A stretch of 64,000 nucleotides of DNA from Hydrogenophaga sp. 2FB (GTDB lineage: Bacteria > Pseudomonadota > Gammaproteobacteria > Burkholderiales > Burkholderiaceae_C), in NCBI RefSeq assembly GCF_005503365.1, contig NZ_SCML01000003.1:124001-188000 (forward strand), in the 5' to 3' direction. A model generated the notes under the pieces. It was not told the DNA's origin, searched no databases, and worked only from the letters and a program-made list of their open reading frames with translations. This document shows positions 19,328 to 28,159 of the stretch, piece after piece. Position 1 is the stretch's first letter. Each line of letters opens with the position of its first letter. The position numbers and the translations under genes are program-made.

Positions 19328-20728
19328 TTACTGGGCGCTGGCCTGCTGGATGCTGGCCGCGGCATCCAGTTGCAGGCGCTGCATCTGGGCCACGGCGTCA
19401 AAGCGCTGGCGCAGGGCGGGAGACACAGGAATGGACTCGCTCTGGCGCGCGATGGACAGCGGATCGACATGCACGCCATTGTCGCGGAACTCCAGGTGCA
19501 GGTGCGGGCCGGTGGAGGCGCCTGTGGTACCCACGGCGCCGATGAAATCGCCCTGGCCAACACGCTGGCCCTGGCGCACGCCAATGCGGCTCAGGTGGGC
19601 GTAGACGGTGACCTGGTTGTTTCGGTGGCGGACGTAGATGACGTTGCCGTAGCCACGTTGCACCCCGGCGAACTCGACCGTGCCGTCACCAATGGTGCGC
19701 ACGGGGGTGCCGGTGGGGGCGGCGTAGTCAACGCCCATGTGCGCCTTGCGCCCGCCCGTGATGGGGTGGAAGCGGATGCCGTAGCCGCTGCTAACGCGGG
19801 AGAACTCCAGCGGCGAGGCCAGGTAGTAGCGGCGCGCGCTCTGGCCGTCGAAGCCGTAGTAACCGCCCTTTTGGCCCGGCTCTTCAAACCACACGGCTTC
19901 ATGTTCCGTGCCATCGTTGACGAATTCGGCGCTCAGCACGCGGCCGGTGCGCAGACTCTCGCCGTCGGCTTCCAGGCTTTCATAGACCACGCTGAAGCGG
20001 TCGCCCTGGCGCAGGTCGCGGCGGAAGTCGATGTTGCTGGAGAACATTTCGGCCAACTGGATGGCGATGGGCTCGGGAATGTTGGCCGCGTCGGTGGCCG
20101 CGAAGAGCGAGCTGCGGATCGTGCCGCTGGCCAGTCGGGTGGATGCCGTGAGGGCGCCTTGCTCAAGGCGCGAGTTGAGCACGCCGCTGTCGGACTTTTC
20201 CACGACCAGGCGGGTGAAATTGCTTTCGTCGGCGGAGAGCCAGCGCGCGGTCAGGCGCAGCAGCTCATGGCGGTCGGTGGCTTCCACGCTGACCAGCCGG
20301 CCGGCGCGGCCGGATTGCAGCAGTTGGCGGGCCAGGGGGTCGTTGCGCAGGAAGGCCTGGGCGGTAGAGTCCGGCACGCCCAGGCGCTGCAGCAGGCTCT
20401 GGGCGGTGTCGTCGCGGCGGGTGGCCTCGGTGCGAAACAGCACCATGGGCGCTGCCGTGAGGGGCGAGGCAGCCAGCGCGTCGAGATCGGCTTGCGCCGG
20501 TGCGTTCAAGGCTTCAATGACCTGGTGCACCGGGATGTTGGAGGCATCGGGCGCGAGGGGCGCGATGCCGAAGGCGGTCACGCCGGTGCCCAGCAGCAGC
20601 ACGCCCAAACCGCCCATGATGCGGCGGGGGTGGCGCGAGAGGCTCTGGCTTGTGGCACCAATAAGCTGTGCCAGCGTGTGGAGTAGCGGACGGGTCAAAA
20701 TCGGTTTTCCGGTAGGGGCCGCTCCCAA
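19328..20728 (-). CDS. M23-family peptidoglycan endopeptidase, membrane-anchored
   Basis: Predicted zinc endopeptidase that cleaves peptidoglycan cross-links. About 466 residues: an N-terminal membrane anchor (about 38-58), a long middle region with LysM/OapA-like character (about 65-310), and a C-terminal M23 domain with zinc ligands in HPITGGRKAHMGVDY (about 327-341) and HLHLEF (about 420). The start is uncertain because only TTG candidates exist (20728 or the in-frame TTG 30 bases later). Convergent with erpA and divergent from tyrS. Proximity to a bactofilin gene fits the known bactofilin-M23 partnership (inference). Confidence 0.9.
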   Translation of the reverse strand: MGAAPTGKPILTRPLLHTLAQLIGATSQSLSRHPRRIMGGLGVLLLGTGVTAFGIAPLAPDASNIPVHQVIEALNAPAQADLDALAASPLTAAPMVLFRTEATRRDDTAQSLLQRLGVPDSTAQAFLRNDPLARQLLQSGRAGRLVSVEATDRHELLRLTARWLSADESNFTRLVVEKSDSGVLNSRLEQGALTASTRLASGTIRSSLFAATDAANIPEPIAIQLAEMFSSNIDFRRDLRQGDRFSVVYESLEADGESLRTGRVLSAEFVNDGTEHEAVWFEEPGQKGGYYGFDGQSARRYYLASPLEFSRVSSGYGIRFHPITGGRKAHMGVDYAAPTGTPVRTIGDGTVEFAGVQRGYGNVIYVRHRNNQVTVYAHLSRIGVRQGQRVGQGDFIGAVGTTGASTGPHLHLEFRDNGVHVDPLSIARQSESIPVSPALRQRFDAVAQMQRLQLDAAASIQQASAQ

Positions 20729-20898
20729 CGGGGGAGCCGCGCACAGAAAAAGAGCGTTTGAGGCGGAACAAGTTCACCCAAACGCTCGGGCGGTGACTGA
20801 TGGACTTGATATCGTGCAAAAAGTGCGCCAACTAAAATCCGTCACCAGCACCGGGCATTTTAAACGGTGCCCCCTCCTCCGCATCTGAAGAAACCCGT

Positions 20899-22149
20899 AT
20901 GACCGCCCCTGCGAACGAATCCGAAAGTCCTCAAAAAAATGTCCCATTGACGGACGGCGTCAGAGAAGCGCTGGGCGTCACGCTGCGCGGGTGCGAAGAA
21001 TTGATTCCACAGGCGGACTGGATCAAAAAATTGTCACAGTCGGAAACCAGTGGTGAACCGCTGCGCATCAAGCTGGGGCTGGACCCGACCGCGCCCGACA
21101 TCCACGTCGGTCACACCGTGGTGCTCAACAAGATGCGCCAGTTGCAGGACCTGGGGCATCAGGTGATTTTCCTGATCGGCGATTTCACCAGCCTGATTGG
21201 CGACCCCTCGGGACGCAACAACACGCGCCCGCCGCTGACACCCGAACAGATCAAGGCCAACGCCGAGACGTACTACAAGCAGGCCAGCCTGGTGCTGGAC
21301 CCGGCGCGCACCGAGATTCGCTACAACAGCGAATGGAGTCTGCCGCTGGGTTCGATGGGCATGATCCAGCTCGCGGCCAAGTACACCGTGGCACGCATGA
21401 TGGAACGCAACGATTTCCACGACCGCTTCAAGGCGGGCACGCCGATCAGCGTGCACGAGTTTCTGTACCCGCTGATGCAGGGTTACGACTCGGTGGCGCT
21501 CAAGAGCGATCTGGAGCTCGGTGGCACCGATCAGAAGTTCAACCTTCTGATGGGGCGTCACCTGCAAGCCGAATATGGCCAGTCGCCGCAGTGCATCCTG
21601 ACGATGCCGCTGCTCGAAGGCCTGGACGGCGTGGAAAAAATGTCCAAGAGCAAGAACAACTATATCGGCATCACGGAAGAGCCGAACACGATGTTCGCCA
21701 AGGTGCTGAGCATCTCGGACACGCTGATGTGGCGTTGGTACACGCTGCTGTCGTTCAAATCGCTGGCGCACATCGATTCGCTGAAGAAGGCGATCGCCGA
21801 TGGCGCGAACCCGAAAGACGCGAAGGTGGCGCTGGCCAAGGAGATCACCGCGCGCTTTCACAGCGCCGCAGCGGCGGAGGCGGCGGAGCAGGATTTCATC
21901 AACCGCAGCAAGGGCGGTGTTCCCGATGAAATTCCCGAGGTGTCGCTGTCGGGCGCGCCCTTGGGCATCGCACCGCTGTTGAAGTCGGCCGGGCTGGCGC
22001 CTTCGAACAGCGAGGCCAACCGCCTGATCGAGGGTGGTGGTGTGCGTGTCGATGGGACGGTGATCAGCGACAAAGGCTTGAAGTTGCCGGCCGGGACCTT
22101 CGTGGTGCAGGTGGGCAAGCGCAAGTTCGCTCGGGTGACTTTGGGCTGA
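20899..22149 (+). CDS. tyrS: Tyrosyl-tRNA synthetase
   Basis: Charges tRNA-Tyr with tyrosine. 416 residues, class I synthetase of the long-branch (TyrRS-type 2) form with a C-terminal S4 domain. Contains the HIGH-equivalent HVGH near 69-72 within DPTAPDIHVGHT, and KMSKS near 247-251. The S4 RNA-binding domain is about 350-415 (SNSEANRLIEGGGVRVDG). No T-box or other leader structure stands out, and the gene is apparently monocistronic. Divergent from the M23 gene, with 170 bp between them. Two inverted REP-like elements follow the stop. Confidence 0.98.
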   Translation: MTAPANESESPQKNVPLTDGVREALGVTLRGCEELIPQADWIKKLSQSETSGEPLRIKLGLDPTAPDIHVGHTVVLNKMRQLQDLGHQVIFLIGDFTSLIGDPSGRNNTRPPLTPEQIKANAETYYKQASLVLDPARTEIRYNSEWSLPLGSMGMIQLAAKYTVARMMERNDFHDRFKAGTPISVHEFLYPLMQGYDSVALKSDLELGGTDQKFNLLMGRHLQAEYGQSPQCILTMPLLEGLDGVEKMSKSKNNYIGITEEPNTMFAKVLSISDTLMWRWYTLLSFKSLAHIDSLKKAIADGANPKDAKVALAKEITARFHSAAAAEAAEQDFINRSKGGVPDEIPEVSLSGAPLGIAPLLKSAGLAPSNSEANRLIEGGGVRVDGTVISDKGLKLPAGTFVVQVGKRKFARVTLG

Positions 22150-22175
22150 GGCTTCTGTCTGCTGCCTCGCGGGCT

Positions 22176-22268
22176 CGGAGAGCCTGGGCGCTCTGCTCCG
22201 CGGGTGTCCCCCGCCGGCTGGAGCCGGCTCCTCCTTTACCCCGCTGCGCAGAGCACCCAGGCTCCCCG
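22176..22268. repeat. REP-like palindromic element, copy A
   Basis: A 93-bp imperfect palindrome. The arms CGGAGAGCCTGGGCGCTCTGC and GCAGAGCACCCAGGCTCCCCG differ at two positions from perfect complementarity. The centre carries conserved blocks CTCCGCG, TGTCCCCC and CTCCTCCTTTAC around a small GGCT/GCC hairpin. The same blocks occur in reverse orientation in copy B. Confidence 0.75.
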
Positions 22269-22317
22269 ATCCGAAGTGTTGTCGGTCTGTTGCCATTTGA
22301 GTGCCCTTATGTTGGCT

Positions 22318-22417
22318 GCCTGAGTGACAGGGGTGGCGGGCGCAGCGACGTAAAGGAGGAGGGCGGCGTAGCCGCCCGGGGGACAGTCGCGGAGCCCGCC
22401 ACCCCTGGCGCTCAGGC
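22318..22417. repeat. REP-like palindromic element, copy B (inverted)
   Basis: A 100-bp element in the opposite orientation to copy A. Its reverse complement carries CTCCGCG, TGTCCCCC, a GGCT..GCC mini-hairpin and CTCCTCCTTTAC in the same order. Its arms (22318-22341 with 22394-22417, two mismatches) are different in sequence from those of copy A. The 22150-22443 gap between tyrS and the ankyrin gene holds only these elements. Confidence 0.75.
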
Positions 22418-22443
22418 CACGAAGAAGCCTGCGAGCGAAAGAC

Positions 22444-23127
22444 TCAACGAGCCCCAGCCTTCTCCAGCATCGCCACCATGGCCGAGTAGCCACGGGACTT
22501 TGCGAGTGCGAGAGGCGTCTGCCCCGTGCGGTCCGCCAGTTGCAGATTCGCGCCCGCGTCGATCAGCGCCTTGAGCGTGGCCTGGTGACGCGCACCGCCA
22601 TCGCCCAGCACGATGGATTCGATCGTCGCCGTCCAGTGCAGGTTGTTCACGTGGTCCAGCGGCGCGCCCGCGGCGATGAGTTGGCGCACGACGCCGTCGT
22701 GACCAAGATGCGCGGCCGCGATCAAGGCGGTGCCGTCGTAGCGGCTGGTGATCTGCTTCGCGCCGGCGCCCAGTTGCAGCAGCACGCGCAGTGTGTCCTC
22801 GTCGTCGGCGACCGAGGCGATCGTCACCGCGTCATAGCGGTCGTTTTCCAGCCGGTTGATGTCGGCGCCTGCTTTCACCAGTGCACGCACCGCCTCGCGC
22901 TGCCGCGCGAAGGTGGCGACGTGCAAGGGCGTGCGGCCGCGCGCGTCGCTGGCGTTCACCGCCGCGCCATTGGCCACCAGCTGCGCGATTTTCGCGGCGT
23001 TGCCCTGGTGGGCGGCCGCGTGCAGGCCGCTGTAGCTGGCGGCCTCCGAGGGGCTGGGCCCCACCTGCGCCCACGCGGGCGAGAGGGCCAGGGTGAGCAA
23101 CCATGCGGACCAGGTTCGACGGTTCAT
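22444..23127 (-). CDS. Secreted ankyrin-repeat protein
   Basis: 227 residues with a cleavable signal peptide (about 1-20, ending AWA) and roughly five ankyrin repeats from about residue 33 to the end, for example GRTPLHVATFARQREAVRALVKAGADIN (read as a repeat at about 64-91) and a closing GQTPLALAKSRGYSAMV. Ankyrin repeats bind proteins; the signal peptide puts this one in the periplasm, where bacterial members are often linked to oxidative stress or inhibitor roles. The partner is unknown. It follows the HbpS-like gene by 37 bp on the same strand, so the two are probably cotranscribed. Confidence 0.85.
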   Translation of the reverse strand: MNRRTWSAWLLTLALSPAWAQVGPSPSEAASYSGLHAAAHQGNAAKIAQLVANGAAVNASDARGRTPLHVATFARQREAVRALVKAGADINRLENDRYDAVTIASVADDEDTLRVLLQLGAGAKQITSRYDGTALIAAAHLGHDGVVRQLIAAGAPLDHVNNLHWTATIESIVLGDGGARHQATLKALIDAGANLQLADRTGQTPLALAKSRGYSAMVAMLEKAGAR

Positions 23128-23164
23128 GACAGGACTCCTCTCGAAAAGCGGGCGGTGGGTGTGA

Positions 23165-23659
23165 TTACTTCAGTTGGTCCTTGACCTTGTCGAGCGCGGC
23201 GATCGCGCACTGCTCGTCCAGGTGGCCGCCGGGCGCACCGCCCACGCCGACCGCGCCGATCACTTCGTTGCCCACCTTCACCGGCACGCCGCCGCCGAGC
23301 AGCAGGTAGCCGGGGATGTCGCCCAGGTTGGCGGCGGCGGGGTTCTTCTGCGAGCCTTCCATGATGGCGAGCGTGGTGTTCTTGGCCGAGGCCGAGGTGT
23401 AGGCCTTCAGGCGGCTGGCTTCGAGCGTGTGCGGGCCGGCGTTGTCGGCGCGCATGACGGCACGCACCGTGCCGGCGCGGTCGACCACCGTGGCCGCCAC
23501 GTTGTAGCCGGCGGCGCTGCAGGACGCGACGGTGGCGGCAGCAATCTGTGTCGCGAGGTCGAGCGACATGTTCTTTTCCACGCGCACGCCCTGGGCGCTG
23601 GCGAGGCCGGCGGCGGTGAGCGAGAGGGCAATCAGGGTGGCTTTGGCGAAGGCTTGCAT
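23165..23659 (-). CDS. Periplasmic HbpS/GlcG-family (DUF336) protein
   Basis: 164 residues with a signal peptide (about 1-22, ending ASA) and a HbpS/GlcG domain. The family has members that bind haem or corrinoids, and members encoded beside alcohol or glycolate oxidation genes. Family marks seen are the VVDRAGTVRAVMRADNAG segment (about 60-77) and a glycine-rich GYLLLGGGVPVKVGNEVIGAVGVGGAPGG region near 125-150. Downstream is the ankyrin gene; upstream on the same strand is a two-component system that may control it. No ligand can be assigned from sequence. Confidence 0.85.
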   Translation of the reverse strand: MQAFAKATLIALSLTAAGLASAQGVRVEKNMSLDLATQIAAATVASCSAAGYNVAATVVDRAGTVRAVMRADNAGPHTLEASRLKAYTSASAKNTTLAIMEGSQKNPAAANLGDIPGYLLLGGGVPVKVGNEVIGAVGVGGAPGGHLDEQCAIAALDKVKDQLK

Positions 23660-23680
23660 GGTGTTCTCCGGTGTTGTGAA

Positions 23681-23697
23681 ACGGTTCGATCAACCGT
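23681..23697 (-). promoter_or_regulatory. Palindrome in the HbpS-like gene leader
   Basis: ACGGTT-N5-AACCGT lies 22 bp upstream of the start codon. About 60-95 bp upstream of the start the pentamer CTACG/CGTAG occurs three times (23742-23746, 23757-23761, 23764-23768), the last two as a CGTAG-AA-CTACG palindrome. These are candidate sites for a regulator, possibly the adjacent LuxR-type response regulator. Confidence 0.4.
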
Positions 23698-23763
23698 GGG
23701 AGAACTGTAAAAATCGCAGCGCGAAACCACCATTCGGGCGGCTACGCGCGGGCCTCCGTAGAA

Positions 23764-24396
23764 CTACGCAGTGCTGTCGTCCACCAGCGTGGCGTAGTGC
23801 CGGATCAGCTGCGCCAGCGAAGGCGCCTGCAGCTTGGCGAACAGGTTGGCGCGGTGTGTCTCCACCGTGCGCGGCGACAGGCCGAGCGCGCGGCCAATCT
23901 CCTTGTTGGTCAGGCCTTCGACGATCAGGCCCAGCACCTCGCGCTCGCGCTCTGAGAGTTGCGCATAGCGCTCGCGCGCCGCGCGGTCGGCTTCCTGGCG
24001 CTGGCGCGAGCGCACGTGCTGGCGCACGGCGTTCTGCAGCGCTTCGAGCAGGGCCTCGTCGTTCACCGGCTTTTCCAGGAACTCGGCCGCGCCGGCCTTG
24101 AAGGCACGGCGGCACATGTCCACCGTGCCGTGGCCGGTGAGCATGATCACCGGCTGGCCCACGCCTTGTTCGATCAAGGTGTCGAGCACGCTCAGGCCGC
24201 TGATGCCGGGCATGCGCACGTCCAGCACGATGGCGCCGATGCCGTCGCGATCGAACTGCGCCAGAAACGCTTGCGGGTCGCTCCAGGCCTGCACGCGCAG
24301 GCCCACGGTGCCGATCAACAAGGCCAGGCTGTCGCGCACCGCCTCGTCGTCGTCGAGCAGGTGCACCGTGGGTGACAAGGTGTCGGGTGTGTTCAC
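23764..24396 (-). CDS. LuxR/FixJ-type two-component response regulator
   Basis: DNA-binding response regulator of the FixJ class, 210 residues. The receiver domain (about 8-125) has the acidic pocket DDDE near 15-18, the phospho-acceptor Asp59 in LDVRMPGISG, Thr in MLTGHG and Lys in EKPVND. The HTH domain is about 145-205 with LSEREREVLGLIVEGLTNKE. The GTG start at 24396 is supported by AGGAGA just upstream and by its 4-bp overlap (GTGA) with the kinase stop. It is the partner of the upstream kinase and probably acts on nearby genes such as the HbpS-like one. Confidence 0.93.
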   Translation of the reverse strand: MNTPDTLSPTVHLLDDDEAVRDSLALLIGTVGLRVQAWSDPQAFLAQFDRDGIGAIVLDVRMPGISGLSVLDTLIEQGVGQPVIMLTGHGTVDMCRRAFKAGAAEFLEKPVNDEALLEALQNAVRQHVRSRQRQEADRAARERYAQLSEREREVLGLIVEGLTNKEIGRALGLSPRTVETHRANLFAKLQAPSLAQLIRHYATLVDDSTA

Positions 24397-25871
24397 GAAC
24401 GGTCTCCTGTGCTCAAGGGCAGCTTCAGGCTGAACACGGCGCCACCGAGCGCGCGGTTGGCCGCGCCCAGCGATCCGCCCATGCCGTTGGCCAAGGTTTC
24501 GCACAGGCTCAGGCCCAGCCCCAGGCCGCCGTCGCGCGTCGAGAAGAAGGGCTCGAACAGGCGCGGCAGGACTTCGGGCGCGATGCCCGGTCCGCTGTCG
24601 GCCACCAGCAGTTCACCACGCCCGTCGTGCGCGCCGAGCGTGAGGGTGAGCGAGCGCTGGGCCGGGGGCACCTGCTCCAGCGCTTGCAGCGCGTTGAAGA
24701 TCAGGTTGTGCACGATCTGGTCCAGCGCGACCGCGTCGGCCTGCACGGTCACCGCATCAGCGCCGTCCAGCACCGGCGTCACGCCACGGCGTTGGCATTC
24801 GGGCTCGAGCAGGTAGAGCGCGCGCTTCACGGCCTCGTTCAGGTTCACCGCTTGCAGCGAGCCGCTGGCATCGGGCCGTTCGACCGCGCGGCGCAAACGG
24901 CCCACCACCTCGGCGGCGCGGCGTGCCTGTGCCACCGCCTGCGCCATGGCGCCACGCGCGGTGGCCAGTTCGGGTGGCTCGTCGTCGAGCAGGCGCTGCG
25001 CGGCCTGCGTGTTGGCCAGCACGGCGGTGAGGGGCTGGTTGAGTTCGTGCGCCATGCCGGCGGCGAGTTCGCCCAGGGTGTTCAGGCGCGCCACCTGGCC
25101 CAGGCGCAGCAGTTCTTCGGCGCGTCGGCGCGCCGCGCGCTGGCGCTGCAGGTGCCGCAGCGCGGTCAACAGGGCCGCCACGATCAAGGCCCACGCCAGC
25201 ATGCGCGTCCAGGGCAACTGGCCTGGGCCCACCGTCAAGGTGCTCACCACGTCGAACGACTGGCTTTCGCTGGCCAATGGCTTGCGCGCTTCCCAGTGCC
25301 AGCCGGTCTGCGAGGCCTGGGCGCCGGGCTGGATGACGTAGCGCTCGCCCGCCTGCTCCAGCACCACGCGCACCGGGCTGCTCTGCGGTTCCATGGGCCA
25401 CTCGGTCCACGGCACCATCGCGCGCATGTCCAGATCGAGCGCGTAGCTGGTGGGCGTGGCGGACAACACCAGTTGGTAGCGCCCGTTCGCGAGATTGGTG
25501 GCGCCGAGCGCGGCGCGGCGCTGCACGTGCGACGCGGCTTCGGCGCGGGTCAGCTGCGCGTCGGGCCAGGCCTGGTCGGGGTCGCGCCGTTGCACGGCCA
25601 GAATTTGCGGGTACAGCGCGGGCAGCCGCTGCTCGGGCGAGGTGGTGGGGGAGTCGAGCGGCGCAGGCTGCAGCAGCGCCAGCGTGGCCAGGATCGCGTC
25701 GTGCTGCACCACCTGCTGGCTCAGCAGCCGGTGCACGATGCGCGCGTCGGTCTCGAACAGTGCGCGCTGCTCGTCGAGCGACTGGCGCGCGAGCCCCACC
25801 GCGCCCGCCAGGGCCAGCAAGACCCCGCCAGACACCCACCACTTCAAACCCTGCCACGCCTGTTGCCGCAT
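24393..25871 (-). CDS. Membrane sensor histidine kinase
   Basis: 492-residue sensor kinase: membrane segment (about 12-28), a periplasmic sensory region of about 190 residues, a second membrane segment (about 218-236), then HisKA with the phospho-acceptor His near 275 in AAGMAHELNQPL, and HATPase with N-box NLIFNALQAL, G1 DSGPGIAP and G2 GLGLGLSLCE. I chose the ATG at 25871 because the first helix follows directly. The architecture is like the DctB/FixL type that pairs with FixJ-like regulators; its regulator overlaps its stop codon. The signal is unknown. Divergent from the CDF transporter gene, 55 bp apart. Confidence 0.92.
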   Translation of the reverse strand: MRQQAWQGLKWWVSGGVLLALAGAVGLARQSLDEQRALFETDARIVHRLLSQQVVQHDAILATLALLQPAPLDSPTTSPEQRLPALYPQILAVQRRDPDQAWPDAQLTRAEAASHVQRRAALGATNLANGRYQLVLSATPTSYALDLDMRAMVPWTEWPMEPQSSPVRVVLEQAGERYVIQPGAQASQTGWHWEARKPLASESQSFDVVSTLTVGPGQLPWTRMLAWALIVAALLTALRHLQRQRAARRRAEELLRLGQVARLNTLGELAAGMAHELNQPLTAVLANTQAAQRLLDDEPPELATARGAMAQAVAQARRAAEVVGRLRRAVERPDASGSLQAVNLNEAVKRALYLLEPECQRRGVTPVLDGADAVTVQADAVALDQIVHNLIFNALQALEQVPPAQRSLTLTLGAHDGRGELLVADSGPGIAPEVLPRLFEPFFSTRDGGLGLGLSLCETLANGMGGSLGAANRALGGAVFSLKLPLSTGDRS

Positions 25872-25926
25872 GCGGCGGATTCTGGCATGGGCATGGGCGT
25901 GGCGCTGGCCCCGGCACAATCGCGGC

Positions 25927-26846
25927 ATGACCTCTCCCTCGATTCGTTTGCTCACGCCGCGGCGCCTGCTGATGGCCTCGATCGTGGTGGCGGTGGTGAC
26001 GATCGCGCTCAAGACCCTGGCCTGGGTGATCACCGATTCGGTGGGCCTGCTGTCCGACGCGATGGAGTCGCTGGTGAACCTGGCCAGCGCGGTGTTCGGG
26101 CTGGTGATGGTGACCATCGCCGCGCGACCGGCCGATGAAGACCATCCCTATGGCCACCACAAGGCCGAGTACTTTTCCTCGGGCTTCGAGGGCATCCTCA
26201 TCGTCGCGGCGGCGCTGGGCATTGTCTGGGCCGCCAGCCAACGGCTGTTCGACCCGCAGCCCATCGAGCAGGTGGGCTGGGGCCTGGCGTTGTCCGTGGC
26301 CAGTTCGGTGCTCAACGGCGCGCTGGCGTGGGTGATGCTGCGCGCTGCGAAGGAGCACCGCTCGATCGCGCTGGAGGCCGACGCCAAGCATCTGTTCTCC
26401 GATGTGTGGACCTCGGGCGGCGTGGTGCTCGGTGTCGTGCTGGTGTCCCTGACAGGCTGGCTCTGGCTCGATCCGCTGGTGGCCATGCTGGTGGCGCTCA
26501 ACATCCTCAAGGAAGGTGGGCGCCTGCTGTGGCGTTCGTCGCAGGGTCTGATGGACGAGGCGGTCGAACCCGAGGTGATGGCCGCGATCCAGGCCGCGCT
26601 CGACGGCTTCTCGCGCACGCACGACACCGCCATCCGCTTCGACCACGTGAGCACGCGGCGCGCGGGGCAGCGCCGCTTCGTCGACTTGCACATGCACATG
26701 CCGGCCGCGTGGTCGCTGGGGCGCGCGGCGTCGATGCGCGCCCAGGTGGAGCGGGACCTGATGAACGCTGTGCCCGGGCTGCGCGCCACCATCCAACTGC
26801 TGCCCACCCATGTGGAAACGCATTTTTTTGACGAGGACGATGTGAA

Positions 26847-26850
<4 letters not shown>
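25927..26850 (+). CDS. Cation diffusion facilitator (CDF) metal transporter
   Basis: 307-residue inner-membrane divalent-cation/proton antiporter of the CDF family. About six membrane helices (roughly 10-190), with metal-site residues in [10 protein letters not shown] near 39-48 and [11 protein letters not shown] near 153-163, the [13 protein letters not shown] loop near 73-85, and a C-terminal cytosolic dimerisation domain (about 200-300). This is the type seen in zinc/iron/cobalt exporters; the metal is not decidable here. The stop overlaps the dtd start (ATGA), so the two are coupled. Confidence 0.93.
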
Positions 26851-27286
<436 letters not shown>

Positions 27287-27296
<10 letters not shown>

Positions 27297-27742
27297 GGAT
27301 TCGGTTGGCCCAGGCCGGCGAGGATTTGAATTTCGCGCGCTTCCATTTCCTCGGCATCTTCTTCGCTGGTCTCGTGGTCCCAGCCCTGTGCGTGCAGCGT
27401 GCCGTGCACCAGCAGGTGTGCGTAGTGCTGCGCCAGGGTCTTCTTCAGCTCGGCCGCTTCGCGCGCGACCACCGGCGCGCACAGCACCAGGTCGGCCGTC
27501 ACCACCGGTTCGGTGGCGTAGTCGAAGGTGAGCACGTTGGTGGCATAGTCGCGGCCGCGGTAGTCGCGGTTGAGCGCCTGGCCTTCTTCGGCGTCGACGA
27601 TGCGCACGGTGATCTCGGCATCGGCGTCGAGCGCGTGGCGGATGCAGCGCACCACGCTGTGGCGCGGCAACGCGGCGCGGTGGGTGGCGGCGTCCTGCAG
27701 GTCGCTGAACTGCAGGGACAGGCTGAGCGAGGGAAGTGCCAT
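27287..27742 (-). CDS. ybeY: rRNA maturation endoribonuclease YbeY
   Basis: Zinc-dependent single-strand endoribonuclease in 16S rRNA 3'-end maturation and ribosome quality control. 151 residues, with the zinc motif HxxxHxxxxxH seen in [15 protein letters not shown] (about 114-128) and the family segment NVLTFDYA near 69. Third gene of a ybeZ-(MliC-like)-ybeY set; its ATG overlaps the preceding stop by one base. The usual adjacent ybeX/corC does not follow; dtd converges instead. Confidence 0.96.
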
Positions 27743-28146
27743 CAGCGTTGGGCCGGTTGGGCGAAGCAGTTGGACATCAGGATCTGGTCTTGCACGTTGG
27801 GGTCGGTGGCGATGGCGCTCAACTCGCCCTTCATGCCCTGCGTGTACCAGCTCAGGCGGAGCTTCTCGTCCAGCGCGAAGAAGCGCACGCCGGTGGTGGC
27901 CTTGCGGCCCTGCAGCATGAGCGTGCGGTGATTGTGGTGCAGCGCCGCAAAAGTGGTGCCGTTGCTCAGGTTCAGGTAGGCCAGCTCGATCTCCGCATCG
28001 CCATCGCAGCGGTAGCGCACCGACTGGCTGCTGAAGATCAGCGAAGGTTGTTGGGCGGCCGGTGCTGGGGAGGGCTTGCTGCCCTGGGCCGAGGCGTTGA
28101 GGGCCAGCGCGGCAAGAACGCCGGCGAGCAGGGTGCGTGCGAGCAT
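27742..28146 (-). CDS. Secreted MliC/C-type lysozyme-inhibitor-like protein
   Basis: 134 residues with a signal peptide (about 1-20, ending ASA) but no lipobox Cys, so it should be a free periplasmic protein. The mature part resembles the MliC family: a start of strand with [15 protein letters not shown], the middle [15 protein letters not shown], and [16 protein letters not shown], with two cysteines (about 48 and 127) that could form a disulphide. MliC proteins inhibit c-type lysozyme; I infer this only from fold-level similarity. It sits unusually between ybeZ and ybeY and is coupled to ybeY. The ATG at 28146 fits the signal peptide. Confidence 0.65.
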   Translation of the reverse strand: MLARTLLAGVLAALALNASAQGSKPSPAPAAQQPSLIFSSQSVRYRCDGDAEIELAYLNLSNGTTFAALHHNHRTLMLQGRKATTGVRFFALDEKLRLSWYTQGMKGELSAIATDPNVQDQILMSNCFAQPAQR

Positions 28147-28159
28147 GGTCAGGCGAGTG

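Noticed and set aside
23690..24115. A 141-codon Arg/Ala-rich minus-strand frame
   Set aside because: It overlaps the response-regulator gene in another frame and ends in the HbpS-like promoter; no ribosome site or domain.
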